Assembly: GCA_001689515.1 (NCBI GenBank)
Contig: LUJR01000002.1
Location: 15,717 to 75,424, forward strand
DNA: 59,708 nucleotides
Direction: 5' to 3'
From: Bacteroidales bacterium M7
GTDB lineage: Bacteria; Bacteroidota; Bacteroidia; Bacteroidales; Muribaculaceae
Both the position numbers and the translations under genes were made by a program. Below, piece after piece: positions 45,021 to 53,208 of this stretch (the first letter of the stretch is position 1; the number at the start of each line of letters is the position of its first letter). The notes under the pieces were generated by a model. That model worked only from the letters and a program-made list of their open reading frames with translations. It did no database searches and was not told the DNA's origin.

Positions 45021-46463
45021 ATGAAACACTTATTTGCAATGCTGCTTGCCGGTGCGACTCTGGCAATGGGTATGACATCGTGCAACAAGGCGAAGGCTTC
45101 TGCCGACGATGAAGATGTAATCGTGCGCGACAGCACATTCACAGAGGTAGTGCATCCCGACTGGACCCGCAATGCGGTGATCTATGAGGTCAACTGGCGT
45201 CAGTTCTCCGACAGCGGCAAGATTGCCGGCGTGGAGAAGGAACTGCCCCGCCTCAAAGACCTCGGTGTCGACATCCTCTGGATGATGCCCATCCATCCTA
45301 TCTCTGAAGTCAACCGCAAGGGAGGCCTCGGAAGCTATTATGCTGTAAAAGACTACAAGGCTGTCAATCCTGAACTCGGCACCACCGAGGAGATGAAGGC
45401 TTTTATAAAAAAGGCTCACGAAATGGGCTTCAAGGTTATACTTGACTGGGTGCCTAACCACTCAGGTTGCGACAACGCATGGGTCACCGAGCATCCTGAC
45501 TGGTATGAGCGCAACGAAAAGGGAGAGATGTACGGACCGTTTGACTGGACCGATGTCTATGCCTTTGACTACTCTAACCCCGAGATGCGCAAAGGCATGA
45601 TTGATGCCATGCAGTATTGGCTCAAAGACATGGGCATCGACGGTTTCCGCTGCGACGTGGCAATGGAAGTACCCACCGACTTCTGGAACGAAGCCCGCAA
45701 GGAGCTTGAAAAGGTCAATCCCGAGGTGTTCATGCTTGCCGAAGCTTCAGAACCCGAACTTGAGGAGAAATGCTTCGACATGGCGTATAACTGGCCTATG
45801 AAAGACCTCTTCAGTGCCATCGCAGCCACTTCCGGGCAGTACACCTTCGTCGGTCCCAACGATAAGGAACCACGCAAATTCCCTGCCACTACTGCCATAG
45901 CCATCGATTCGCTTCTTGCTTCTCAGGCTAAGGACTTCCCCACTGATGCCTATCTTATGAACATGATTACCAACCATGACCTCAATTCATGGGAAGGTAC
46001 AGAGTTTGAGCGTCTCGGCAATCTTCAGGGAGCATTCGCAGTGCTGTCATACACCCTTCCCGGCATGCCGCTGATCTACACCGGCCAGGAAACAGGCATG
46101 AACCGCGCCTTTGAGTTCTTCGTCAAGGATGTGCCTCCGACATGGGAACCGCGCAACGAGTACTTCACATTCTACAAGACCCTTAACAATCTTAAGCACA
46201 CCGAGCCGGCTCTGCGCGCCGGAGTCCTAGGAGGCAAGATGGACCGCTATCCCACCACCGATTCCGACCTCTACATCTTCTCACGCACAGCCAAGGGCCG
46301 CACCGTGACCGTGTTCACCAACCTCGGCAGCGAAGAGGCTAAGATCGAGTACACCGGAGCCAAACCAGCCAACACCGAAGGTCTCGACATCTTCACCGGC
46401 AAGACATCTGCATACCCCACCAGCCTCGCGCCCGGCCAGTATGCAGTCTACACCAACAACTGA
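45021..46463 (+). CDS. GH13 alpha-amylase-family lipoprotein
   Basis: This 480-residue glycoside hydrolase starts with a lipoprotein signal (MKHLFAMLLAGATLAMGMTS, Cys21 next). All four GH13 regions are visible: I DWVPNHSG near residue 141; II GFRCDVAMEVP near 208, with the nucleophile Asp; III FMLAEASEPE near 240, with the acid-base Glu; IV ITNHDLNSWEG near 317. It should act on alpha-1,4-glucans or maltodextrins at the cell envelope. A C-terminal beta domain closes the protein. No susC/susD pair or maltose transporter is adjacent, so it is a stand-alone gene, with a strong terminator. Confidence 0.93.
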   Translation: MKHLFAMLLAGATLAMGMTSCNKAKASADDEDVIVRDSTFTEVVHPDWTRNAVIYEVNWRQFSDSGKIAGVEKELPRLKDLGVDILWMMPIHPISEVNRKGGLGSYYAVKDYKAVNPELGTTEEMKAFIKKAHEMGFKVILDWVPNHSGCDNAWVTEHPDWYERNEKGEMYGPFDWTDVYAFDYSNPEMRKGMIDAMQYWLKDMGIDGFRCDVAMEVPTDFWNEARKELEKVNPEVFMLAEASEPELEEKCFDMAYNWPMKDLFSAIAATSGQYTFVGPNDKEPRKFPATTAIAIDSLLASQAKDFPTDAYLMNMITNHDLNSWEGTEFERLGNLQGAFAVLSYTLPGMPLIYTGQETGMNRAFEFFVKDVPPTWEPRNEYFTFYKTLNNLKHTEPALRAGVLGGKMDRYPTTDSDLYIFSRTAKGRTVTVFTNLGSEEAKIEYTGAKPANTEGLDIFTGKTSAYPTSLAPGQYAVYTNN

Positions 46464-46497
46464 TCCCTCCCGCAACACAATATCCACACCTGACAAT

Positions 46498-46528
46498 GAA
46501 GGGCTGCGCACACTGAGCGCAGCCCTTC
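46498..46528 (+). terminator. Terminator after the GH13 gene
   Basis: GAAGGGCTGCGC (46498-46509) pairs perfectly with GCGCAGCCCTTC (46517-46528) over a 7-base loop, 34 bp past the stop. The T run after it is weak, but the GC-rich 12-bp stem is clear. Confidence 0.75.
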
Positions 46529-46620
46529 GCTTCATATTGACAATCAAAGGGTTGAAAGGGGGTGTTGCAGAACATCCCACGATTTTTTATCGTGCTATGG
46601 GAAGTGGATGTTTAAGGCAA

Positions 46621-46852
46621 TGTCTCCGTAGGAGATACATATATTAGGCAGGGGTCATGCAAGCTGTTTAGGTTTGCGTGCCCCCTGTGTAGCATCCATC
46701 CCCCCTTATTATCGCCTCCGTCGGAGGCACACCCATATAGGCAGAGTACGCCACCTACAGCGGCGTATGTTTTGTACCATCGTCTGTACAGTGGTCAGGC
46801 TGACCTACAGCCAGCCTGACCACTGCCTAACATGTCAGCCTCCCACGGAGGC
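46621..46852. repeat. Hairpin repeat cluster D
   Basis: Successive hairpins are TCTCC-GTA-GGAGA (46623-46635), CAGGGG..CCCCTG (46649-46686), GCCTCCGTCGGAGGC (46714-46728), a perfect 13-bp stem CAGTGGTCAGGCT / AGCCTGACCACTG (46789-46825), and GCCTCC-CAC-GGAGGC (46838-46852). The 564-bp gap between the GH13 gene and the next gene holds no credible gene. Only the terminator at 46498, this cluster and the promoter at 46945 are in it. A short basic frame across the cluster lacks any coding features. Confidence 0.7.
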
Positions 46853-46944
46853 AACACCCGCTTTCAACCCGAATGGCTATTTGCGTCCAAAGCACTACAA
46901 TGCAACCTCGTGAAGGAGTCAGGCTTATAGAAGCGTCATCAAGA

Positions 46945-46975
46945 TTGGGGGATTACGGTTTTTTCGCTAATTTTG
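46945..46975 (+). promoter_or_regulatory. Promoter of the secreted hypothetical protein gene
   Basis: TTG (46945-46947), exactly 20 bp, then TAATTTTG (46968-46975) is a full consensus match. The leader to ATG 47028 is about 47 nt. Confidence 0.8.
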
Positions 46976-47027
46976 CACAGAGATATCAATCTGGATTACT
47001 TCTTACTTTAATAAATCAAAAGTCATT

Positions 47028-47588
47028 ATGAAACGTCACATTTTTGTTGCAGCTGCGGCTTTGCTATGTGCATCGGCAGCCCTCGCCGAAGTACCTGCCA
47101 CGCTCGGCGGACACTGGGTTTCTGCACCCGCAGAGGCAAAAGAAAACACCACAACCATAACCACAGTATATGACATCGATTTCGGCTCAGATGCCGCCAA
47201 GGGCGACTGTGCATTCGTATCTACAGTGGACTTCAAGGGGCAGCAGATGGGCAGCCGTGAGATGAAAGTCAATGTCAAGTGCAACGTCAAAGGCACAGCC
47301 CAGTGGATGCTGGAGGGCGATGTCCTGACCCTCTCGTTCAAACCCGAAAACGTCACCACCACCATCCGCCCCGAGGACGTAGTTCTTGACATCCCCGAAG
47401 CAATGAAAGTAGCCATGGCAGCACGCATGAACGAGTTCATGCCAGCCATCACCGGTTCTATAGAGGATGCCGTCAAGAAGGAACTGACCTCAAAGGGCAT
47501 CAAGTTTGACCACGTGGATCTCGCCGGCGACCCCGCCGCACTCACCGTCAACGATGACGGCGTGACAGTCACCTTCACCCGCCAGTAA
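47028..47588 (+). CDS. Secreted protein of unknown function
   Basis: This 186-residue protein has a clear signal peptide (MKRHIFVAAAALLCASAALA). The mature part alternates charged and hydrophobic residues in beta-strand fashion (TTITTVYDIDFGSD, REMKVNVKCNVKGTAQWML, GDVLTLSFKPENVTTTI). This suggests a small lipocalin-like or beta-sandwich domain, with a helical part near residues 120-160 (MKVAMAARMNEFMPAITGSI). I do not recognise the family. It has its own promoter and terminator and so is monocistronic. Confidence 0.75.
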   Translation: MKRHIFVAAAALLCASAALAEVPATLGGHWVSAPAEAKENTTTITTVYDIDFGSDAAKGDCAFVSTVDFKGQQMGSREMKVNVKCNVKGTAQWMLEGDVLTLSFKPENVTTTIRPEDVVLDIPEAMKVAMAARMNEFMPAITGSIEDAVKKELTSKGIKFDHVDLAGDPAALTVNDDGVTVTFTRQ

Positions 47589-47612
47589 TCCGAAACACTC
47601 CATCATAGAGAC

Positions 47613-47644
47613 AGGGACACGGCATTTCGTGTCCCTTCTTTTTT
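47613..47644 (+). terminator. Rho-independent terminator
   Basis: AGGGACACG (47613-47621) and CGTGTCCCT (47628-47636) form a perfect 9-bp stem with a 6-base loop, followed by TCTTTTTT. It lies 25 bp after the stop of the secreted protein gene and insulates the toxin-antitoxin pair. Confidence 0.9.
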
Positions 47645-47709
47645 GTAGACATATGCCACAGACAACGAATCTAAAGCGCGAATCGTTTATATATATCAAA
47701 TATATTTCA

Positions 47710-47717
47710 TATTTTTG
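47710..47717 (+). promoter_or_regulatory. TATTTTTG -7 element of the mntA-hepT pair
   Basis: TATTTTTG lies 24 bp before the mntA ATG. A TTTA at 47686 stands at the -33 spacing, an imperfect match. The AT-rich stretch AATATATTTCATATT before it could hold a repressor site, but no clean dyad was found. Confidence 0.6.
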
Positions 47718-47741
47718 CATCTACAGGAATAACTTATCAGG

Positions 47742-48047
47742 ATGAAACTCATCGAACTGAATCTTCAACGCATATTTACCTTGTGCCGTCAGCATAGGGT
47801 TAAGACGCTTGCAGTCTTCGGCTCAATACTCACCGACAGATTCAACGATGACAGCGATGTCGACCTTCTCGTCAATTTCGACACCACCGACCATGAGGAG
47901 TGGGATTACGTATCCAATTACTTTGATTTTCAGGAAGCATTAGAAAAGCTACTGGGAAGAAAGGTGGATTTAGTAGTGGAAAAAGGGCTGAAAAACAAAT
48001 ATTTCATCCAAAATGTCAACCGTACAAAACAGCTGATTTATGGATGA
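47742..48047 (+). CDS. mntA: MntA-type minimal nucleotidyltransferase antitoxin
   Basis: This 101-residue protein is a one-domain nucleotidyltransferase. The motif GSX10DXD is exact: Gly27-Ser28, then Asp39 and Asp41 in SDVDLLV. A third acid is likely in RKVDLVVEKGL. In characterised HepT/MntA systems this enzyme attaches AMP residues to a tyrosine of the HEPN toxin and so silences it (type VII toxin-antitoxin). It overlaps the toxin gene by 8 bp, the usual compact arrangement. Confidence 0.9.
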   Translation: MKLIELNLQRIFTLCRQHRVKTLAVFGSILTDRFNDDSDVDLLVNFDTTDHEEWDYVSNYFDFQEALEKLLGRKVDLVVEKGLKNKYFIQNVNRTKQLIYG

Positions 48048-48396
48048 TGAATACATATTGAAACATCTCCAAGATGTGCTTGATGCAATCGATGAACTGG
48101 AAAGTTTTTTCACAGACTATCCAAAACGTTTTGATGTATTCGAGAAAGACAGACTGAGAATCTGTGCTGTTGAGCGAAAAACAGAAATAATGGGCGAGGC
48201 AATCAACCGCATACGTAAAAAAGACCCAGAATTTCTAATTCCGAACGCACGAGAAATCATCAATACACGTAATCGTATAATACATGGTTACGACAGTGTA
48301 GAGACTGAGTTTCTTTGGGGATTAGTAATCCGGCATATCCCGCTGCTCAAACATGATATTGAAATGTTGATTACCAAACATAATGGTAAACAATAG
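48040..48396 (+). CDS. hepT: HepT-like HEPN toxin ribonuclease (DUF86)
   Basis: This 118-residue all-helical protein has the catalytic and regulatory motif RX4HXY complete: Arg77, His82 and Tyr84 in TRNRIIHGYD. Upstream helices (VERKTEIMGEAINRI) fit DUF86. HEPN dimers of this kind cleave RNA, including tRNA ends. The tyrosine is the known target of AMPylation by MntA. The sequence keeps all key residues, so it is expected to be an active toxin. It overlaps mntA by 8 bp. The pair stands alone between core genes, which suggests insertion. Confidence 0.9.
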   Translation: MDDEYILKHLQDVLDAIDELESFFTDYPKRFDVFEKDRLRICAVERKTEIMGEAINRIRKKDPEFLIPNAREIINTRNRIIHGYDSVETEFLWGLVIRHIPLLKHDIEMLITKHNGKQ

Positions 48397-48469
48397 GACT
48401 AAGGGGGGTAGGAAATACTTTTTTAAAGCGTTTTGGAGTCGTGATATGGGCTTTGTTGGGGGAATTTAG

Positions 48470-48477
48470 TATATTTG
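48470..48477 (+). promoter_or_regulatory. TATATTTG -7 element of nadB
   Basis: TATATTTG ends 71 bp before the nadB ATG at 48548. The in-frame ATG at 48479 lies at the predicted transcription start and is unlikely to be used. No well-placed -33 element was found. Confidence 0.55.
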
Positions 48478-48547
48478 CATGTTTAGGAGAGATGTGCCGG
48501 CTGCCGGCATGACTCTGCGGACATTATGTTTATATGAAGGCATAAGT

Positions 48548-50137
48548 ATGACTTACGAATACGATTATCTGGTGATAGGGTCAGGGATTGCCGGGATGAG
48601 CTTCGCTCTGAAGGTGGCAGCCCATGGCCGCGTCGCGCTTGTGTGCAAGACCTCGCTCGACGAGGCCAACACAGCACTGGCGCAGGGAGGAGTGGCTTCG
48701 GTCACAGATCTGCGTGTAGACAACTTCGACAAACATATCGAGGACACAATGATAGCCGGCGATTGGCTTAGCGACCCGGAGGCAGTCAAGAAAGTGGTCA
48801 CAGGCGCACCCGAGCAGATAAAATTTCTGATAGACAACGGCGTGCAGTTTGACTGCAAGGACGACGGCACATTCGATCTCCACCGCGAGGGCGGTCACAG
48901 CGAGTTCCGCATCCTCCACCATGCCGACAACACAGGCTTCGAGATACAGGAGAGCCTCATAGACCGCGTCCGCAATCATCCCGACATCGATGTCTACGAA
49001 CACCATTTCGCAATAGAAATCATCACCCAGCACCATCTCGGCAAGATTGTCACCCGACGTACTCCAGATATCACCTGCTACGGAGCCTATGTGCTCAACG
49101 AAGCCACAGGCACAGTAGACACTTTCCTTGCCAAGGTCACATTAATGGCGACAGGCGGCGTGGGTGCGGTGTATGCCACCACTACCAATCCCTTGGTAGC
49201 TACAGGTGACGGTATCGCCATGGTATATCGTGCCAAGGGCACGGTCAAGGACATGGAGTTTATCCAGTTCCATCCCACAGCCCTCTACCATCCGGGCGAC
49301 CGCCCCTCGTTTCTGATCACCGAGGCGATGCGCGGTTACGGAGCCGTGCTACGCAACAAGAAAGGCGAAGAGTTCATGCACAAGTATGACCCACGCCTGT
49401 CATTGGCTCCGCGTGACATAGTGGCACGAGCCATTGACTCAGAGATGAAGCTCCACGGCGATGACCATGTATATCTTGACGTGACCCACAAAGACCCCGA
49501 GGAGACCAAGCACCACTTCCCCAACATCTATGCCAAGTGCCTCTCTTTGGGCATCGACATAACCAAGGACTACATCCCCGTAGCCCCGGCGGCACATTAT
49601 CTCTGCGGCGGCATCAAGGTCGACGGCAATGCCGAGTCATCTATAAAGCGGCTCTATGCCGTGGGCGAGTGCAGTTGCACAGGACTCCACGGCGGCAACC
49701 GCCTCGCATCCAACAGTCTCATCGAAGCTGTAGTGTATGCCGAGGCTGCCGCGCGTCATGCCATCGAGCATGTCCAGGGCTACTCATTCCGCACCGACGT
49801 GCCCGAGTGGAACGATGAGGGCACACGCCACCCCGAGGAGATGGTGCTCATCACCCAGAGCATCAAAGAGGTCAATCAGATCATGGGCACATATGTAGGC
49901 ATCGTGCGTAGCAATCTGCGTCTTGATCGCGCATGGAACCGTCTCGACATCCTCTATGAGGAGACCGAGAAGCTGTTCAAGCAGTCAAAAGCCTCACGCG
50001 AAATCTGCGAACTACGCAACATCATCAACGTGGGCTACCTCATCATGCGCCAAGCCAAGGAACGCCACGAGTCACGCGGACTGCACTACACCCTCGACTA
50101 CCCGCCCAAGCCCCATGAGCCTGGGGAGAAACCATAA
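48548..50137 (+). CDS. nadB: L-aspartate oxidase
   Basis: From ATG 48548 this is a 529-residue flavoprotein. It oxidises aspartate to iminoaspartate in NAD synthesis. The FAD motif YDYLVIGSGIAGMSFALK opens the protein. ALAQGGVAS and the active-site region HREGGHSEFRILHHADNTG follow. FIQFHPTALYHPG with ICY-type HYLCGGIKVD, and the family C-terminal helical domain, complete it. nadA and nadC are not adjacent. Genes for DUF4294, aroK and others follow at short spacing, and the first gap is 12 bp, so it likely leads an operon through the RNase H gene. Confidence 0.95.
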   Translation: MTYEYDYLVIGSGIAGMSFALKVAAHGRVALVCKTSLDEANTALAQGGVASVTDLRVDNFDKHIEDTMIAGDWLSDPEAVKKVVTGAPEQIKFLIDNGVQFDCKDDGTFDLHREGGHSEFRILHHADNTGFEIQESLIDRVRNHPDIDVYEHHFAIEIITQHHLGKIVTRRTPDITCYGAYVLNEATGTVDTFLAKVTLMATGGVGAVYATTTNPLVATGDGIAMVYRAKGTVKDMEFIQFHPTALYHPGDRPSFLITEAMRGYGAVLRNKKGEEFMHKYDPRLSLAPRDIVARAIDSEMKLHGDDHVYLDVTHKDPEETKHHFPNIYAKCLSLGIDITKDYIPVAPAAHYLCGGIKVDGNAESSIKRLYAVGECSCTGLHGGNRLASNSLIEAVVYAEAAARHAIEHVQGYSFRTDVPEWNDEGTRHPEEMVLITQSIKEVNQIMGTYVGIVRSNLRLDRAWNRLDILYEETEKLFKQSKASREICELRNIINVGYLIMRQAKERHESRGLHYTLDYPPKPHEPGEKP

Positions 50138-50149
50138 ACCCCTCACCCG

Positions 50150-50803
50150 ATGCTGAAACGCAATGTCATACTGGCACTCTCTCTACTGCTGGCGGCTCTG
50201 ACCCACGCGGCAGCCGACAATGCGCTCCAGCCCGAACCTCTGATGTCAGAGATTCCAGACCCAGGCGATGGCCGCATACGCGGTCTCAAAGGCTACTACT
50301 ACACCGATATCGACGGCGAAGAAACCAAGATGCTCGTGCTCAACGAGGTCACAGTGTTTCCGCCACTGAAATTCAAAAACAAGAAGCATGAAGAGTTTTA
50401 CTGGCGCACTGTGCGCGATGTCAAAAAGACCCTCCCCTATGCCAAGCTCATCAGCGAGACACTTGTGGAGACATATGAATACATCGAAACCATCCCTGAT
50501 GCCAAGATGCGCGAAGACCACCTCAAGCGCATGGAGGGCGAAGTGTTCGAGCAATACAAGCCAGTGCTCAAAAAATTCACACGCGGACAGGCACAGATGC
50601 TGCTGAAACTCATCCGGCGCGAGACAAACCAATCATCATACAATATCCTGAAAGCATTCTTAGGGTCGTTCAGAGCCAATTTCTGGCAACTGTTCGGACG
50701 TTTCTTCGGAGTCAACCTCAAAAGCGATTTCCGCCCCGACAAGGATGACAAAGACGCCATCATAGAGCGCGTAGCCGTGGCTGTGGAGCTGGGGCTGATA
50801 TAA
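50150..50803 (+). CDS. DUF4294 secreted protein
   Basis: This 217-residue protein has a signal peptide (MLKRNVILALSLLLAALTHA). The conserved core of Bacteroidetes DUF4294 is seen: LVLNEVTVFPPLKFKNKKH, then YWRTVRDVKKTLPYAKL and a helical MEGEVFEQYKPVLKKFTRGQ. LLKLIRRETNQSSYNILK and LFGRFFGVNLKSDF follow. The family is exported and of unknown function. It lies 12 bp after nadB and 12 bp before aroK. Confidence 0.88.
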   Translation: MLKRNVILALSLLLAALTHAAADNALQPEPLMSEIPDPGDGRIRGLKGYYYTDIDGEETKMLVLNEVTVFPPLKFKNKKHEEFYWRTVRDVKKTLPYAKLISETLVETYEYIETIPDAKMREDHLKRMEGEVFEQYKPVLKKFTRGQAQMLLKLIRRETNQSSYNILKAFLGSFRANFWQLFGRFFGVNLKSDFRPDKDDKDAIIERVAVAVELGLI

Positions 50804-50814
50804 CCTGTTACAGC

Positions 50815-51369
50815 ATGAAACCGATATTCCTCATAGGCTACATGGGCAGTGGCAAATCCACCCTCGGATATGCATTGTCACGAGCCACAGGGCTTACGTT
50901 CATAGACCTTGACACATACATCGAAAACCGATACCGCAAGACCATCCGCGAAATATTTGCCGAACGTGGCGAAGACGGCTTCCGCCAGATTGAGAAAGCC
51001 ATGCTCGAGGAGGTAAGCAGCTTTGAGGATGTGATAGTGGCTTGCGGCGGAGGCACACCATGCTTTTTTGACAACATGGCGGTAATGAACTCAACAGGCA
51101 CCACAGTGTTGCTTGATGCTACCATAGATGCCCTGCACCGCCGTCTGTGCCATGGCAGAGCCAAACGCCCGCTTATAGCCGGCATGACCGACGATGAGCT
51201 GAAGGTCTATATAACCGAAGCCCTCGCAAAGCGCATGCCCCACTACTCCCTCGCGCAACACAGGTTTCCATCCGACCAGCTTGAGGACATGCTCCAGATA
51301 CGCCACAGTGTAGACCGTTTTTTAGCTCAACTGGGACTTCCCAGCACCTCAAATACCCCTTGTCAATGA
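50815..51369 (+). CDS. aroK: Shikimate kinase
   Basis: This 184-residue enzyme phosphorylates shikimate in the chorismate pathway. The P-loop is FLIGYMGSGKSTLGYALS (residues about 4-21). FIDLDTYIENRYRKTIREIF carries the substrate-binding aspartate, VACGGGTPCF is the glycine motif, and the lid arginine region is LCHGRAKRPLIAG. Length is typical. It overlaps the next gene by 4 bp (ATGA). Confidence 0.95.
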   Translation: MKPIFLIGYMGSGKSTLGYALSRATGLTFIDLDTYIENRYRKTIREIFAERGEDGFRQIEKAMLEEVSSFEDVIVACGGGTPCFFDNMAVMNSTGTTVLLDATIDALHRRLCHGRAKRPLIAGMTDDELKVYITEALAKRMPHYSLAQHRFPSDQLEDMLQIRHSVDRFLAQLGLPSTSNTPCQ

Positions 51370-52550
51370 CCTCATCAGAGTATACTCCGCTTGAGCAACC
51401 CGCATCGGTGGCTACAGCGTCACGCGGATTCACCATAGGTGTGCCAGCCTGCCGCCACGAAGGCGAACGCCGCTTTCCGCTCACCCCTGAGGGTGCGAGC
51501 CGTCTGATCGAGCGAGGTTTCCGCGTCAAGATAGAGAGTGGAGCCTCCGCACCGATACACTACACCGACAATCAGTATCTGCGGGCAGGATGCGATGTGG
51601 TAAGCCGCAGTGAAGCCCTCCAATGCGAGATTGTCATCCACCTGTCGCCTCTCGACATGCCTGACGTGCGCCATCTGCGCCGAGGGTCGCTGCTGCTCAC
51701 CCTGCTGTCTACCGAGCTCGTCAGCAAGGAATATATAAAGGCTCTGATGGAGAAGCATACAGTAGCTATCGCCCTTGACCTCATAGAAGATGAGCATGGG
51801 CATCGTCCCTTTGCCGACATCTTGGCAGAGATAGACGGACGGGCAGCCATGGCAATGGCTGCGTCGCTACTCGCAGACTCCGAGCACGGCAAAGGCATCC
51901 TTCTCGGTGGCATCGCAGGCATCAATCCCTGCGAGGTGGTCATACTCGGCTCAGGCATAGCCGCTGTGTCGGCAGCACGCACTGCCACCGGCATGGGGGC
52001 GATAGTGAGGATGTTTGACAACGACGTATACAGCCTGCGCCACGCTTCGCGCGAGCTCGGAGCTTCGCTTATAACATCCGCCATGCATCCACGCGTAATC
52101 TCCGGTGCATTGCACACAGCCGATGTCATCATAGCCACTCCGACATCCGACTCATCATACACCATCGACAGCGAGGAGGCGATGCTACTCAAGCGCGGAG
52201 TCCTCACCTTTGACCTTACAGACCGCGGCATGTCTCCGTTCCCGTCCATGCAACCGATAGACCTTGCCCGCGCCGACAGCAACAAATGCCGACGTCCCGA
52301 CGGCTGGCGTGCCTGCTACATACATGCCGGCAGCGCGGTGCCACGCACATGTGCCATGGCTTTAAGCAACACTCTAATGACCATGCTGACATCGGTATGC
52401 ACCTGCGACGGAGTGCACAATGCCCTCAAACTGCTTCCTGGACTGCGCAAAGCCGCATATCTCTTTCTCGGCAAACTCGTCAACGAGGAAATTGGCGAGA
52501 AGACAGGCATCCGCGCATTAGACATCAACCTTTATCTGACCCTTTCCTGA
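51366..52550 (+). CDS. Alanine dehydrogenase / transhydrogenase-alpha-like protein, divergent
   Basis: I use the ATG at 51366, which overlaps the aroK stop (ATGA). An in-frame TTG lies two codons upstream. The 394-residue protein follows the Ald/PntA fold: IGVPACRHEGERRFPLTPEG at the N-terminus, HGKGILLGGIAGINPCEVVI and then the NAD domain. The usual substrate lysine (consensus K-x-x-P) is His92 in EIVIHLSPLD. The nucleotide motif reads GSGIAA rather than GxGxxG (residues 195-200), and the late DxxxDQGG segment reads DLTDRG. It may have a changed reaction or a non-catalytic role. Gene context (nadB, aroK) gives no direct clue. Confidence 0.75.
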   Translation: MTSSEYTPLEQPASVATASRGFTIGVPACRHEGERRFPLTPEGASRLIERGFRVKIESGASAPIHYTDNQYLRAGCDVVSRSEALQCEIVIHLSPLDMPDVRHLRRGSLLLTLLSTELVSKEYIKALMEKHTVAIALDLIEDEHGHRPFADILAEIDGRAAMAMAASLLADSEHGKGILLGGIAGINPCEVVILGSGIAAVSAARTATGMGAIVRMFDNDVYSLRHASRELGASLITSAMHPRVISGALHTADVIIATPTSDSSYTIDSEEAMLLKRGVLTFDLTDRGMSPFPSMQPIDLARADSNKCRRPDGWRACYIHAGSAVPRTCAMALSNTLMTMLTSVCTCDGVHNALKLLPGLRKAAYLFLGKLVNEEIGEKTGIRALDINLYLTLS

Positions 52551-52551
52551 C

Positions 52552-53196
52552 ATGTCATCACCCCGCAAAAAATTCTATGTGGTGTGGAACGGCCACCACA
52601 CCGGAGTATTTGACTCATGGGCAGAATGCCAGCTACAGATCGAAGGTTTCCCCAACGCCCGCTACAAGAGCTATCCGAGCCAAGAAGAAGCGATAGCCGC
52701 CTACCGTGGCGATCCGCATGAAGCGGCTGCCATCATACGCTCCATCGGCAGCCATATAAGCGGCAGTGTCAATTACGAAGCAATCCCCGAGATAGAGACC
52801 AACGCCATAGCTGTGGATGCCGCCTGTTCTGGCAACCCCGGTCCCGTGGAATACCGTGGTGTCGATGTCAAGACCGGAGCCGAACTGTTTCGCGTTGGTC
52901 CGCTGCAAGGCGGCTCCAATAACATGGGCGAATTTCTGGCACTGGTGCACGGACTGGCATGGCTTGACCAGCGCGGACTGACCATGCCTGTATACAGCGA
53001 CAGCCGCACCGCCCGTGCGTGGGTAAGAAACATGGCTGTAAAGACCACCATCGCCCCTACTCAGCAAAATGCAAAAATACGCGAACTGATAGAACGTGCC
53101 CTCACATGGCTACGCAACCATCCGCGCCACAACCGCATACTCACGTGGGACACCCCATCGTGGGGCGAAATCCCAGCCGATTTCGGCCGCAAATAA
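52552..53196 (+). CDS. Ribonuclease H with N-terminal viroplasmin-like domain
   Basis: This 214-residue protein starts one base after the previous stop. Residues about 5-52 (KFYVVWNGHHTGVFDSWAEC, SYPSQEEAIAAYRG) form the caulimovirus VI/viroplasmin RNA-DNA hybrid-binding domain of eukaryotic RNase H1. Residues about 75-200 are the RNase H fold (IAVDAACSGNPGPVEYRGVD, MGEFLALVHGLAWLD, VYSDSRTARAWVRN). Catalytic Asp, Glu and Asp are present. It removes RNA from hybrids during replication. Such two-domain RNases H are common in Bacteroidetes. It ends 12 bp before repeat C copy 2. Confidence 0.93.
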   Translation: MSSPRKKFYVVWNGHHTGVFDSWAECQLQIEGFPNARYKSYPSQEEAIAAYRGDPHEAAAIIRSIGSHISGSVNYEAIPEIETNAIAVDAACSGNPGPVEYRGVDVKTGAELFRVGPLQGGSNNMGEFLALVHGLAWLDQRGLTMPVYSDSRTARAWVRNMAVKTTIAPTQQNAKIRELIERALTWLRNHPRHNRILTWDTPSWGEIPADFGRK

Positions 53197-53208
53197 CCAA
53201 ATGGATGT

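Noticed and set aside
45021..46463. Polysaccharide utilisation locus around the GH13 gene
   Set aside because: No susC/susD-like pair or other carbohydrate genes flank it.
46674..46913. 79-codon basic frame across hairpin cluster D
   Set aside because: It only translates the hairpins, is rich in Arg/Cys/Pro, and has no promoter or domain.
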